The notes under the pieces are model-generated. The model saw nothing but the letters and a program-made list of their open reading frames with translations, was not told the DNA's origin and did no database searches. The translations under genes and the position numbers were made by a program. DNA of 64,000 bases, taken from assembly GCA_035645275.1 (NCBI GenBank), contig DASQMX010000004.1:95043-159042 (forward strand), in the 5' to 3' direction. This DNA comes from Paranoxybacillus sp035645275. GTDB taxonomy: Bacteria > Bacillota > Bacilli > Bacillales > Anoxybacillaceae. Below, one piece after another: positions 1-7,828 of this stretch (the first letter of the stretch is position 1; each line of letters begins with the position of its first letter).

Positions 1-783
1 ACCCGCTATATGAATATGATTGGCTTTCAAAAATTGCTCGTATTTTTCAATAATTGGATCGTCAAAGCCTTCAATAATTTCGAATTTTGGTCTTGTTTTT
101 GTTTCACCAACTGGACAGAACAAGTCTCCAATTTGGCAGGCATCAGCTGGACAAAGTTCAAATCCTTCTGATGTATCTACTCTCACTGCATATAAAAATT
201 TTCCGCCGATAAATTCACAACGGGTAATGTAAGGCTCAGGAGCTTGAATATATTCTTGAACAAGCGTAATACCATCTACAGAATCTTCAAATAAAGGACT
301 TTGTAAATATTCCTGTAATGCTTCAATCGATTGGAATAATTGGACCCCAAGCCCTTTACCGGCACGATTATGCTTTGTAATAAAAGATGGACAGCCTAAT
401 TTTTTGGCTGCCGAAACAATTTGTTCTTTACCAACAGCCGCTATTGTTTTTGGCGTACGAATACCGTGCACATTTAACGCCATGTATTGGTTTACTTTAC
501 TTACTTCTAATCTTAGCGCTCGGCTTCCGTTAAAGACTTTCCGTCCATGCCTTTCAAGCCAAGCGAGTACAGCTTCCGTTAACTCAGGCGCAAAACGGTG
601 ATTACGCGTATGTGAAGATGCACTCATTCGATTGTAAAATATTCCTTGAGGAGGAACTTCTGATAAATCAACCGTTCCCTCGTTTAAAAACCATTCTTCA
701 TAAGGAAGCCCTAATTCATCTAATCTTCTTGTTAAATGAATCGTCCATTCGTTATTTTCATGAATGATATAAATTTTCCCCAT
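1..783 (-). CDS. ATP-grasp (RimK-like) ligase, C-terminus cut off by window edge
   Basis: The reverse strand reads open for 261 codons from an ATG at 783 to the window edge, so the C-terminus is missing. A good ribosome site (AAAGGGGG, 7 bases before the ATG) supports the start. The segment around residues 115-150 (SKVNQYMAL, then KLGCPSFITKHNRAGKGLGV) looks like the ATP-grasp nucleotide-binding half of RimK or carbamoyl-phosphate-type ligases, including a lysine followed by a glycine-rich loop. Such enzymes join a carboxylate to an amine using ATP; the substrate here cannot be read from sequence. It follows the HAD phosphatase gene by 4 bases, so the two are very probably co-transcribed and may act in one small pathway (inference). 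Confidence 0.75.
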   Translation of the reverse strand, partial: MGKIYIIHENNEWTIHLTRRLDELGLPYEEWFLNEGTVDLSEVPPQGIFYNRMSASSHTRNHRFAPELTEAVLAWLERHGRKVFNGSRALRLEVSKVNQYMALNVHGIRTPKTIAAVGKEQIVSAAKKLGCPSFITKHNRAGKGLGVQLFQSIEALQEYLQSPLFEDSVDGITLVQEYIQAPEPYITRCEFIGGKFLYAVRVDTSEGFELCPADACQIGDLFCPVGETKTRPKFEIIEGFDDPIIEKYEQFLKANHIHIAG

Positions 784-787
784 GTTT

Positions 788-1468
788 TTACCCCCTTTGT
801 TGTCTCCCTTGCTCAAAACGTTCTATCAGCTTTTTAAGCGTAATTTCTTTTGTGCTCAGTACATGCCAATTAGCCGGACTTGACGCTAAATGTGCTCCGA
901 CAGCAACAGAAAACATGCCTGCTTCTTGAATTGCTTTCAGCCCTGCTTCACCGTCCTCAATGGCCGCACAACAATCAGAGGACACTCGCAGTTCCTGTGC
1001 CGCCGTTAAAAAGATTTCAGGGTTAGGCTTTCCTTTTTTAATTTTCGCTATATCAACAATATAATCAAAATAATCGATAATTTCCAAACGTGTAAGTACT
1101 GTTTTTGCATTAGAGCTGGAAGAAGCTACAGCCGTTTTTATCCTTTTTTCTTTTAATTCCTTAAGCAGCTCCAAAATACCCGGGAGAATATGCGAGCGGT
1201 TGAGATCCTTAATGAGTTCTAAATAATACCTGTTTTTTCTTTCGGCCAGCTCGAGCTTTTCCTCATAAGTGTAATTTGTATTTTTATCTCCCAACATGAT
1301 TTCAATTGTTTTAAACCTATTAAGTCCCTGAATTTTTTGGTTGAACTCACGGTCAAAAGGGACCCCAATTTCATCAGCGACCTTTTTATTAGCGCGATAA
1401 TAAAACTCGACCGTATCAGCAATAACACCATCCATATCAAAAATGACGGCTTTTAGACTTTTATTCAT
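788..1468 (-). CDS. HAD-family hydrolase, beta-phosphoglucomutase-like
   Basis: A 226-residue cytoplasmic protein of the haloacid dehalogenase superfamily. Motif I is FDMDGV at residues 10-15 (nucleophile Asp11, acid/base Asp13), motif II is VASSSS near 113-118, motif III is the Lys in KKGKPNPEIF near 143-152, and motif IV is AIEDGEAG near 169-176. An alpha-helical cap lies between motifs I and II. The early segment (GVIADTVEFYYRANKKVADE) resembles PgmB beta-phosphoglucomutase, but a sugar-phosphate phosphatase is equally possible. It directly precedes the ATP-grasp gene (4-base gap). The ribosome site is weak (AAAGGAC about 13 bases upstream). Confidence 0.8.
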   Translation of the reverse strand: MNKSLKAVIFDMDGVIADTVEFYYRANKKVADEIGVPFDREFNQKIQGLNRFKTIEIMLGDKNTNYTYEEKLELAERKNRYYLELIKDLNRSHILPGILELLKELKEKRIKTAVASSSSNAKTVLTRLEIIDYFDYIVDIAKIKKGKPNPEIFLTAAQELRVSSDCCAAIEDGEAGLKAIQEAGMFSVAVGAHLASSPANWHVLSTKEITLKKLIERFEQGRQQRG

Positions 1469-1494
1469 CGCCGATCACACGTCCTTTTTACTAA

Positions 1495-1540
1495 GGAAGA
1501 GGTTGCCTTATCATGTTTTTCTCTGAAAACAACCTCTTTC
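1495..1540 (-). terminator. Hairpin terminator candidate after trmH-like gene
   Basis: AAGAGGTTG and CAACCTCTT face each other across a loop of about 25 bases. It lies between the TrmH-like gene and the HAD gene and would read as a loose terminator on the minus strand. Confidence 0.4.
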
Positions 1541-1546
1541 CGCATT

Positions 1547-1607
1547 ATGAACCTCTCCTACCTACACTTCGCTTAGAGGTGGGAGACTTCTCGGTGAACA
1601 TGTTAAA
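1547..1607 (-). repeat. Repeat family B, copy 1
   Basis: About 60 bases starting (minus strand) AACATGTTCACCGAGAAG and ending GAGAGGTTCAT, with an internal stem CTCCCACCTCTA / TGTAGGTAGGAG and loop AGCGAAG. Near-identical copies are at 16468-16529, 21937-21996 and 30039-30100. No coding capacity. The single strong subterminal hairpin resembles ends of IS200/IS605 elements (inference). Confidence 0.85.
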
Positions 1608-1639
1608 AGATCGATACAGACATCGATGTAAAACATTTC

Positions 1640-2368
1640 TTAGGAAATAACCCCTGTCTTAATCATCTTTCTTACTCTTGGATTCAGCGTGTCCATCATC
1701 CATTTTTCATAAATCTCTTTTTTCTCCTCGCGGGTTAAATAATAACGCTCACCTGCGATTTTTCTCGCCCGTTCCGTTACATCATATAAGCTTAGAGCGG
1801 CAGCGACTGAAATATTAAAGCTTTGGACAAATCCTTGCATCGGAATAATAAATTTCCCGTCAGCCAAACGAACCGCTTCTTCGGAAACTCCCGAATGCTC
1901 ATTGCCGAATAAAAGCGCCGTCGGTTTTGACAAATCGATGTCTTGGAGAGGAATCGTTCCTTCACCGAGGTAACTGGCAAATACTTGATATCCCTTTGCC
2001 TGCAGATCTTTGATCGCTGTTTCGATATCCGGCTTTTGCTGAACCGTTAACCATTTATCCGCATTGCGGGTGACAAACTTATTTGGTCGAAACGGTGCCT
2101 TTCCTGTTACGACAAATACATCTTGCACTCCAAATGCTTCAGCTGATCGCAATACAGCCGATTGGTTATGAGGGTCGTCGACTCCTTCTGTCAAAACGGT
2201 AATATAGCGGGTACGCCGGTTTAATACATCATACATTCGCTTTAGCCGCTCAGGAACAATCATTTCCCAGACAATACGGTTTTCCTCTGTTAACAATCCT
2301 TCTGCTTTTAATTTTTCAATAAAAGCTTTTGCTTCCTCAGCCGACATCTTTGCAGCCAGATGATCCAT
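1640..2368 (-). CDS. trmH: SpoU/TrmH-type RNA 2'-O-ribose methyltransferase
   Basis: A 242-residue SPOUT-class methyltransferase that methylates a ribose 2'-OH using S-adenosylmethionine. The three family motifs are present: HNQSAVLRSAEAFG near residues 66-79 (Asn and Arg catalytic region), LLFGNEHSGVSEE near 150-162, and FVQSFNISVAAAL near 179-191, which together form the trefoil-knot SAM site. N- and C-terminal helical extensions match tRNA (Gm18) methyltransferase TrmH more than the rRNA enzyme RlmB, but the exact target is inferred. A strong ribosome site (GGAGGAAGGAGG) precedes the ATG. It appears to be a single-gene unit bounded by repeats. Confidence 0.8.
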   Translation of the reverse strand: MDHLAAKMSAEEAKAFIEKLKAEGLLTEENRIVWEMIVPERLKRMYDVLNRRTRYITVLTEGVDDPHNQSAVLRSAEAFGVQDVFVVTGKAPFRPNKFVTRNADKWLTVQQKPDIETAIKDLQAKGYQVFASYLGEGTIPLQDIDLSKPTALLFGNEHSGVSEEAVRLADGKFIIPMQGFVQSFNISVAAALSLYDVTERARKIAGERYYLTREEKKEIYEKWMMDTLNPRVRKMIKTGVIS

Positions 2369-2431
2369 CTCTTTCTCCTCCTTCCTCCTGCAAAAATCGT
2401 TATATCGTACGAATTTTTATCCCGTTCTAAG

Positions 2432-2560
2432 CGTCCGTAAGACTCCCACCTCTACAGGTAGGGAGGTAACGGACGCTAGAAGTGCGATAAGTTCCACTAA
2501 CATCGGTGGGGGATGAAGGACCCTCCACTGATGAAGTTGAACTGTATTGATATCGTTTTA
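2432..2560 (-). repeat. Repeat family A, full-length copy
   Basis: Reads on the minus strand from CAACTTCATCAGTGGAGG through CTTATCGCACTTCTAGCGTC to a hairpin with GCGTCCGT / ACGGACGC outer arms and CTCCCACCTC / GAGGTGGGAG-like inner arms, ending TAGAACGGG. Related copies lie at 2704-2757 and 14509-14596, and an end fragment at 45442-45464. Confidence 0.8.
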
Positions 2561-2636
2561 GAACGAGTTTCATTTTACATGATTTATCTTTGCTGTACAA
2601 ACGCCAATCATTTACTACGATCCGCGACAATCTAAA

Positions 2637-2688
2637 ACAAAAAAGGGATTGTTTCAAGGGTCAACCCCTTATGAAACAACCCCTTTTC
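2637..2688 (-). terminator. Terminator of the pot operon
   Basis: On the minus strand AGGGGTTGTTTCA pairs with TGAAACAATCCCT, with an inner GGGTTGACCC, followed by TTTTTTGTTTT. It is about 70 bases past the end of potD. Confidence 0.75.
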
Positions 2689-2703
2689 AAATGATTTACC
2701 CCG

Positions 2704-2757
2704 TTCTAAGTGCGATAAGTTCCACTAACATCAATAGGGAACATTGACGAAGTTTTA
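2704..2757 (-). repeat. Repeat family A, short copy
   Basis: Minus strand: AACTTCGTCAATG ... GATGTTAGTGGAACTTATCG CACTTAGAACGGG. Shares both ends with the copy at 2432-2560 but lacks the GCGTCCGT hairpin. It abuts the potD stop codon. Confidence 0.7.
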
Positions 2758-2759
2758 CT

Positions 2760-3800
2760 TTATTTACTTCCACTTTTTAACTCTGTCCAGAAACGATCAT
2801 AATCTTTTAGTCTCTCGCCCACATCAACGAGCCATTCCGTGCGGTCCAATTCTTCCTTGCTAAGGAAAATCATTTTATTCGCCCGATATTCCTCACTATG
2901 AAGAGGATAAGCCTTCTCGTTTGGATTGCTGTAGCCGATAGCCTCATAGTTTTTCACACTAACTTCAGGATCCAGCAAGTAATTAATAAACTTTTCGGCA
3001 AGCTCTTTATGTTTGGCCCCTTTTGGAATCGCAATCGTATCTGCCCAAATCGTTGCTCCTTCTTTGGGAACAACAAATTCAATATTCGGATTATCTTCGT
3101 AAATATATGCCGCATCTCCAGACCAAACTGTGCCGATCCAAGCTTCTTCAGCGATAAATTTTTGTTTAATCGTTTCTGTGTCAAAGGCGAGTACATTCGG
3201 CATAAGCTTTTTCAAGTCTGCTACGGCGGTTTCCAGCTGTTTCAAATCTTTTGTGCTGTTGGAAAAACCATTCTTTTTAAGCGCCATGCCAATGACTTCA
3301 CGCGAATCATTTAACAGGACGAGACGGCCTTTATATTGGTCATTCCATAAATCAGACCAGCTGTCAATGTTGTCCTTCACGTATTTTTTGTTATAGGCAA
3401 TGCCTGTTACGCCCCACGTATAAACAATGGAGTATTGGTTGTCCGGGTCAAACGGAGGTGTTTGAAAGTTGGAAACGATATTTTTTAAATTTGGAATGTT
3501 TTCCTTATTCAGCTTTTCTAACAGATTTAATTTAATCATCGTCTCGACCATGTAGTCGGATGGCTGAATGATATCGTATTGCCCTTCCCCCGCTTGAAGT
3601 TTTGCCAGCAGTTCTTCATTGCTTGAGTAAACATCATAATTTACTTTCACATCATACTTTTCTTCAAATTCTTTAATAACTTCCGGGTCGATATTGTCAG
3701 ACCAGCTATAAATATTTAAAACATTGTCCTCGCCTTTACATCCTGTTAAAACGCCAACCAACAACGCCAAAAGAAGAAAAAAGCCAAATACTTTTTTCAA
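2760..3800 (-). CDS. potD: Spermidine/putrescine ABC transporter, substrate-binding lipoprotein PotD
   Basis: The polyamine-binding component of a PotABCD importer, predicted to be a lipoprotein on the outer face of the membrane. After a hydrophobic stretch comes a lipobox (LTGC) whose Cys would be lipidated; the mature part begins with a NIYSWSDNIDPEVIKEFE-type segment typical of PotD/PotF periplasmic-binding proteins. I choose the TTG start at 3800, giving MKKVFGFFLLL and 346 residues, because GGAGGTG lies 9 bases upstream; a GTG 12 bases earlier overlaps that site. It is the last gene of potA-B-C-D, with 17 bases after potC. Confidence 0.9.
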   Translation of the reverse strand: MKKVFGFFLLLALLVGVLTGCKGEDNVLNIYSWSDNIDPEVIKEFEEKYDVKVNYDVYSSNEELLAKLQAGEGQYDIIQPSDYMVETMIKLNLLEKLNKENIPNLKNIVSNFQTPPFDPDNQYSIVYTWGVTGIAYNKKYVKDNIDSWSDLWNDQYKGRLVLLNDSREVIGMALKKNGFSNSTKDLKQLETAVADLKKLMPNVLAFDTETIKQKFIAEEAWIGTVWSGDAAYIYEDNPNIEFVVPKEGATIWADTIAIPKGAKHKELAEKFINYLLDPEVSVKNYEAIGYSNPNEKAYPLHSEEYRANKMIFLSKEELDRTEWLVDVGERLKDYDRFWTELKSGSK

Positions 3801-3817
3801 CTCAAGTGCCACCTCCG

Positions 3818-4609
3818 TTACATCTTTTGTTTTCTATCGCCTATCTTTCTAATTCGCTCCGCAAGTGCGACGGTTATCAATGTAATCATCATAAGCAGTG
3901 CCGCCAACGCATTTACTTCCGGAGTAACTCCCCGTTTTACCATTCCGTAAATATAAATTGGCAGTGTCGTTGCTCCCGGACCGGCTACGAAAAAACTAAT
4001 TATAAAATCATCTAAAGATAAAGAAAACGTTAATAAAAAGCTCGAAATAATGCTTGGTCCCAAAATAGGCAATGTAATGTATCGAAACGTTTGCCACGGT
4101 GTCGCTCCTAAGTCTTGCGCTGCTTCTTCCAGATCAACGTTCATTTCTTGAAGCCGCGTCGAGACAAGCAAAAATACAAACGGAATGCTGAACGTAATAT
4201 GGGCGATTAATATCGTTAATTTGCCTAATGGGACTGAAAAAAAGCTAAACAATAACAGTAAAGATAATCCCATTAAAATATCCGGAAGCACAATCGGTAA
4301 ATAGATCAATCCGCTTAATACGGCTTTCTGGCGGTATTTATAGCGGTAAAACGCATACGCTCCTAACGTGCCGAAAATAGTCGCGAAAACCGCTGTGCCA
4401 AAGGCAATCGTTAAACTGTTGAAAAACGCCTCAACAACTTGGCGGTTTTGAAACAGGGAGATATACCAATCAAACGTCCATCCCGTCCAAACCGCATTAA
4501 TCCGCGAACGGTTAAATGAATAAACAACGAGAACAATGAGCGGCAAATATAGAAACAGAAGGACAACATAAGAGAAAAGAGAGAGCCATGTTTGATTTCT
4601 CGTTTTCAT
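3818..4609 (-). CDS. potC: Spermidine/putrescine ABC transporter permease PotC
   Basis: A 263-residue inner-membrane permease with about six transmembrane helices. The cytoplasmic EAA loop (EEAAQDLGATPWQTFRYITL near residues 157-176) docks the PotA ATPase. With PotB it forms the channel that moves polyamines brought by PotD. Its start overlaps the potB stop by 4 bases (ATGA type), typical of translational coupling. Confidence 0.92.
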   Translation of the reverse strand: MKTRNQTWLSLFSYVVLLFLYLPLIVLVVYSFNRSRINAVWTGWTFDWYISLFQNRQVVEAFFNSLTIAFGTAVFATIFGTLGAYAFYRYKYRQKAVLSGLIYLPIVLPDILMGLSLLLLFSFFSVPLGKLTILIAHITFSIPFVFLLVSTRLQEMNVDLEEAAQDLGATPWQTFRYITLPILGPSIISSFLLTFSLSLDDFIISFFVAGPGATTLPIYIYGMVKRGVTPEVNALAALLMMITLITVALAERIRKIGDRKQKM

Positions 4610-5457
4610 TGCCGCTCACCTTCCCAATGCTGCCCGGCTGCCACTGCCTTTTGGTAAAGAACGATTAAAATAAACGAAAATACCATTAAAATAATGGAAA
4701 CGGATGAACCAAATGGCCAATCTCTTGCTGATAAAAACTGATTTTGAATTAAGTTGCCAAGCAATACGGACTTGGCGCCGCCTAAAATGTCCGGCACAAC
4801 GAACATTCCTAATGAGGAAACAAATACAAGCATCGATCCGTTCATAATGCCATGTTTCATCAACGGCAATGTTACATATAAAAACGCTTTCCATGGAGTC
4901 GCCCCTAAGTCGTAAGCCGCTTCCAGCTTTCGTCTATCTAATTTTTCAAGCGAAACATATAAAGGGAGCACCATAAACGGCAATAGCGCATATACCATTC
5001 CTAATAACACAGCCCCATCGTTGTAAAGCAGCGCCAATGGCTTTTCGATCCATCCCCACTCTAAAAGCAAAGAGTTGACAATTCCTTTTGAGCGAAGAAT
5101 GATAATCCAGGCAAACGAACGAATTAAAAAGTTAATCCAAAACGGTACCATAATAAGAAGAAGCCATATGCGCTGCTTTCGTTTTGGCAAGCCGGAAATA
5201 TAATAAGCAAGCGGATAGGCAATCAACAAAGTTACCACTGTTGTAATAACGGAAATCGCTAACGTATCAAGGAGAATTTTTACATAAATAGAATCCGCCA
5301 TCCGAATATAATTGGAAAGAGTGAAACGATAAACAATTTCGCCGTAAACTCCGCGCTCGAAAAAAGAGTAAAATACGATAAAAAAGAGCGGGGCTAAAAA
5401 GAAACATAAAAGCCATATAAAAGCAGGAGCGGCTAACCATTTTCCACGCTGATTCAA
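4606..5457 (-). CDS. potB: Spermidine/putrescine ABC transporter permease PotB
   Basis: A 283-residue permease of the same importer, with about six membrane helices and an EAA loop (LEAAYDLGATPWKAFLYVTL near residues 178-197). It overlaps the potA stop by 4 bases and the potC start by 4 bases, so the three are translationally coupled. Length and motif placement fit PotB, the usual first permease of the operon. Confidence 0.92.
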   Translation of the reverse strand: MNQRGKWLAAPAFIWLLCFFLAPLFFIVFYSFFERGVYGEIVYRFTLSNYIRMADSIYVKILLDTLAISVITTVVTLLIAYPLAYYISGLPKRKQRIWLLLIMVPFWINFLIRSFAWIIILRSKGIVNSLLLEWGWIEKPLALLYNDGAVLLGMVYALLPFMVLPLYVSLEKLDRRKLEAAYDLGATPWKAFLYVTLPLMKHGIMNGSMLVFVSSLGMFVVPDILGGAKSVLLGNLIQNQFLSARDWPFGSSVSIILMVFSFILIVLYQKAVAAGQHWEGERQ

Positions 5458-6437
5458 CGTAGCTCCACCTCATCGCTTTCATTCCATGCCACGTTCACGA
5501 TTTCTCCTTGTTTCCACAGAGTTGCATCAAATGTATAATCATACACGAGCAATCTTTGTGCTTCGCGTTCAAGGGAAATATACAATTTTACATGGTTCCC
5601 GGAGAAAATAACGTCAGTAATTCTCCCTGTTTTAGCTTTTTCATTGATTGGCTCTCCTGCTTTATACACTTTTATTTTTTCTGGGCGAATCGAATAGTGC
5701 TTCCCGTTTTTTTCGAGAATGTTATTTTCCCCGATAAAATTAGCGACAAATATGTTTCGCGGCCGATAATATATTTCTTGCGGCGTGCCGATTTGTTCGA
5801 TTTTTCCTTTATTTAAAATGACAATTCGATCTGACATAGTCATTGCTTCTTCTTGATCATGGGTCACGTAGACGAAAGTAATGCCTAATTGCTTTTGCAA
5901 ATTTTTTAATTCGATTTGCAAGCTTTTTCGCAACTGATAATCAAGTGCTCCTAATGGTTCATCCAACAACAGTACTTTCGGCTGATTCACAACCGCTCTG
6001 GCAATGGCTACACGCTGCTGCTGGCCGCCCGATAATTGCGCAGGTCTTCGCTTTCTCCATTCACTAAGCTGTGTTAACTCCAATACCTCTTCTAACCTTC
6101 TTTTTTGTTCCGACTGGTTAACACCTTTCATTTTTAAGCCAAAAAGAATATTTTCCTCTACCGTCATATGCGGAAACAGTGCATAATGCTGAAACACCAT
6201 ATTCATATCGCGCTTATATGGCGGCAAATGTGTAATGTTTTCGCCAAGCAGGAAAATGTCACCTTTTGATGGCTGTTCAAAGCCGGCGATCATTCGCAGT
6301 AACGTTGTTTTTCCACAGCCGCTTGGCCCGAGCAATGTCAAAAACTCGCCTTCAAATACAGACAACACCATCGGATGTATCACTTGTTGTCTACCAAATT
6401 GTTTTTCTACTTGATTCAGCTGAATTAACTCCTTCAT
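5454..6437 (-). CDS. potA: Spermidine/putrescine ABC transporter ATPase PotA
   Basis: A 327-residue ATPase that powers the importer. Walker A is GPSGCGKTT near residues 37-45, the signature is LSGGQQQRVAIARA near 134-147, Walker B is VLLLDEPLGALD near 155-166, and the switch His is in VTHDQEEA near 190-197. A C-terminal TOBE-like domain (residues ~240-327, with SIRPEKIKVY) is present, as in PotA/CUT1 ATPases. It is the first gene of the potABCD operon. B. subtilis, as far as I recall, lacks this operon, whereas many thermophilic relatives have it. Confidence 0.93.
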   Translation of the reverse strand: MKELIQLNQVEKQFGRQQVIHPMVLSVFEGEFLTLLGPSGCGKTTLLRMIAGFEQPSKGDIFLLGENITHLPPYKRDMNMVFQHYALFPHMTVEENILFGLKMKGVNQSEQKRRLEEVLELTQLSEWRKRRPAQLSGGQQQRVAIARAVVNQPKVLLLDEPLGALDYQLRKSLQIELKNLQKQLGITFVYVTHDQEEAMTMSDRIVILNKGKIEQIGTPQEIYYRPRNIFVANFIGENNILEKNGKHYSIRPEKIKVYKAGEPINEKAKTGRITDVIFSGNHVKLYISLEREAQRLLVYDYTFDATLWKQGEIVNVAWNESDEVELR

Positions 6438-6869
6438 CGCTCATCCTCATTATTAAAAAGATTCTACGTATACCAGTTTAAGGGAAATTTTTCGTTTTCA
6501 TCACCGAATTTATTTTAACTAATAGACCCAGTATTGGTAAATTTATTTTACTTAATTTTTTTAATATTTTTTATATTATTCACTCTTGTTTTAACCATAC
6601 TTTATGAAAACATTTTTTGTAAATATATAACTTTATAACTATTTTTTAAATTCATTTGATGTATAGAATCCATTAGAAAATTACACCTAACCATATTGTT
6701 TTATGATCGCTATCTGGAGGGGCTAAATATGATATTTACAAAATTTGTTATAAAAATAAAGAATTTAAATCATTTTAAAGCCACCTTTTCTCCTTAACTT
6801 CCTGGAACAAAATCGTATTAAACAGAATATAATACCACGCATTTTCTTGCTGAGGAGGGTATAAGGGAA
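6438..6869. other. AT-rich divergent intergenic region (potA / peroxiredoxin)
   Basis: A 432-base AT-rich region between two divergent units. It contains a perfect TATAAT (6828-6833) shortly before the peroxiredoxin, without a convincing -35, and a 22-codon reading frame at 6729-6797 with a strong ribosome site (GGAGGGG). No RNA gene or known riboswitch was recognised. Confidence 0.5.
6729..6797 (+). CDS. Possible 22-residue leader peptide
   Basis: ATG at 6729 is preceded by CTGGAGGGG with 6 bases of spacing, a better ribosome site than chance would usually give in this AT-rich DNA. The predicted peptide MIFTKFVIKIKNLNHFKATF.. is short, basic and hydrophobic, with no family I know. It ends 72 bases before the peroxiredoxin gene, and the TATAAT at 6828 lies after it, so it may be unrelated to that gene. 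It could be chance. Confidence 0.2.
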   Translation: MIFTKFVIKIKNLNHFKATFSP

Positions 6870-7544
6870 ATGATAGAAAATAAAGGTGATTGGAAGCCCT
6901 TAACGATTGGCGACCCATTTCCAGAAGTAACCGTGCATACAACGCTCGGCCAAAAAGCGATTCCTGCCGATTATAAAGGACGCTGGTTCATCCTTTTTAG
7001 CCATCCTAGCGATTTTACACCTGTTTGCACAACAGAATTTATTGCGTTTGAACAATGGAAAGAGTCATTTCATAAGATGAATACCGATTTAGTTGGTTTA
7101 TCGATTGACCAAGTATTTTCCCATATTAAATGGATTGAATGGATTAAAGAGAAAACAGGCATACAAATTACGTTTCCCATTATTGCCGATCCACTAGGGG
7201 AACTCGCTAAAATGTTAGGCATGATTCATCCTCACAAGGGGACAAGAACGGTACGTGGAGTGTTTATCATTGATGATGAAGGTATCATCAGACAAATGCT
7301 GTATTATCCTCAAGAGGTTGGACGAAATATTGCGGAGATTTGGCGCTCTGTTCATGCTTTGCAAACAGCAAGTTTATATCATGTAGCAACACCAGAAAAT
7401 TGGCCGAATAATAGTTTCATTGGCAGCAATGTTATTTTGCCGCCGGCTGACACGATCGATAAAGCGAAAAAACGTTATGAGCAACAAAAACAAGGACAAA
7501 TTCAATGTCTAGACTGGTGGTTCTGTTATAAAAAACTATTTTAA
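6870..7544 (+). CDS. Peroxiredoxin, Prx6 class
   Basis: A 224-residue thiol peroxidase that reduces H2O2 and organic peroxides. The peroxidatic cysteine is Cys53 in PSDFTPVCTTEF. Length and the long C-terminal dimerisation domain match the Prx6 class rather than AhpC. The tail carries CLDWWFC (Cys213, Cys219), the arrangement seen in archaeal Prx6-class enzymes in which a C-terminal Cys resolves the oxidised Cys53; this is known of the family, and its use here is inferred. The ribosome site GAGGAGGG precedes the ATG. It is a single gene with its own terminator, transcribed against the direction of replication. Confidence 0.9.
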   Translation: MIENKGDWKPLTIGDPFPEVTVHTTLGQKAIPADYKGRWFILFSHPSDFTPVCTTEFIAFEQWKESFHKMNTDLVGLSIDQVFSHIKWIEWIKEKTGIQITFPIIADPLGELAKMLGMIHPHKGTRTVRGVFIIDDEGIIRQMLYYPQEVGRNIAEIWRSVHALQTASLYHVATPENWPNNSFIGSNVILPPADTIDKAKKRYEQQKQGQIQCLDWWFCYKKLF

Positions 7545-7555
7545 TTCTCTAAGTA

Positions 7556-7586
7556 AGGCGTCTCTAAATATGGGAGCGCCTTTTTA
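7556..7586 (+). terminator. Terminator of peroxiredoxin gene
   Basis: AGGCGTCTC / GGAGCGCCT hairpin (one bulged T) followed by TTTTTATT, 11 bases after the stop codon. Confidence 0.85.
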
Positions 7587-7828
7587 TTCCTTCCATAAAT
7601 CAAAAAGATTACATATGCATAATAGTGAATAGTTTTTATTTTCCATAAGTATTTTATTATAAAAATTATTTACAAATATATTCACTTTATATATATTAAA
7701 ATCAAATACTTTATTCACAGATAAAATCATGAAATTATCTGTTTGTTTTTTAGTATGGAATGTAAGCGTTTTTATTTTATTATTTATGTAATTTTCAAAA
7801 AATAACGTTTCTCAAGGGAGGAAGGTTT

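Larger units (their letters stand above)
2369..2759. other. Intergenic stretch holding repeats and terminator
   Basis: No gene is supported here. It holds two family A repeats (about 2432-2560 and 2704-2757) and a terminator hairpin (2637-2688). A 76-codon frame on the minus strand runs through the repeat and is not believed to be a gene. Confidence 0.7.

Noticed and set aside
2427..2657. 76-codon minus-strand frame considered as a TnpB end
   Set aside because: It runs through family A repeat DNA; no TnpB motif is present.
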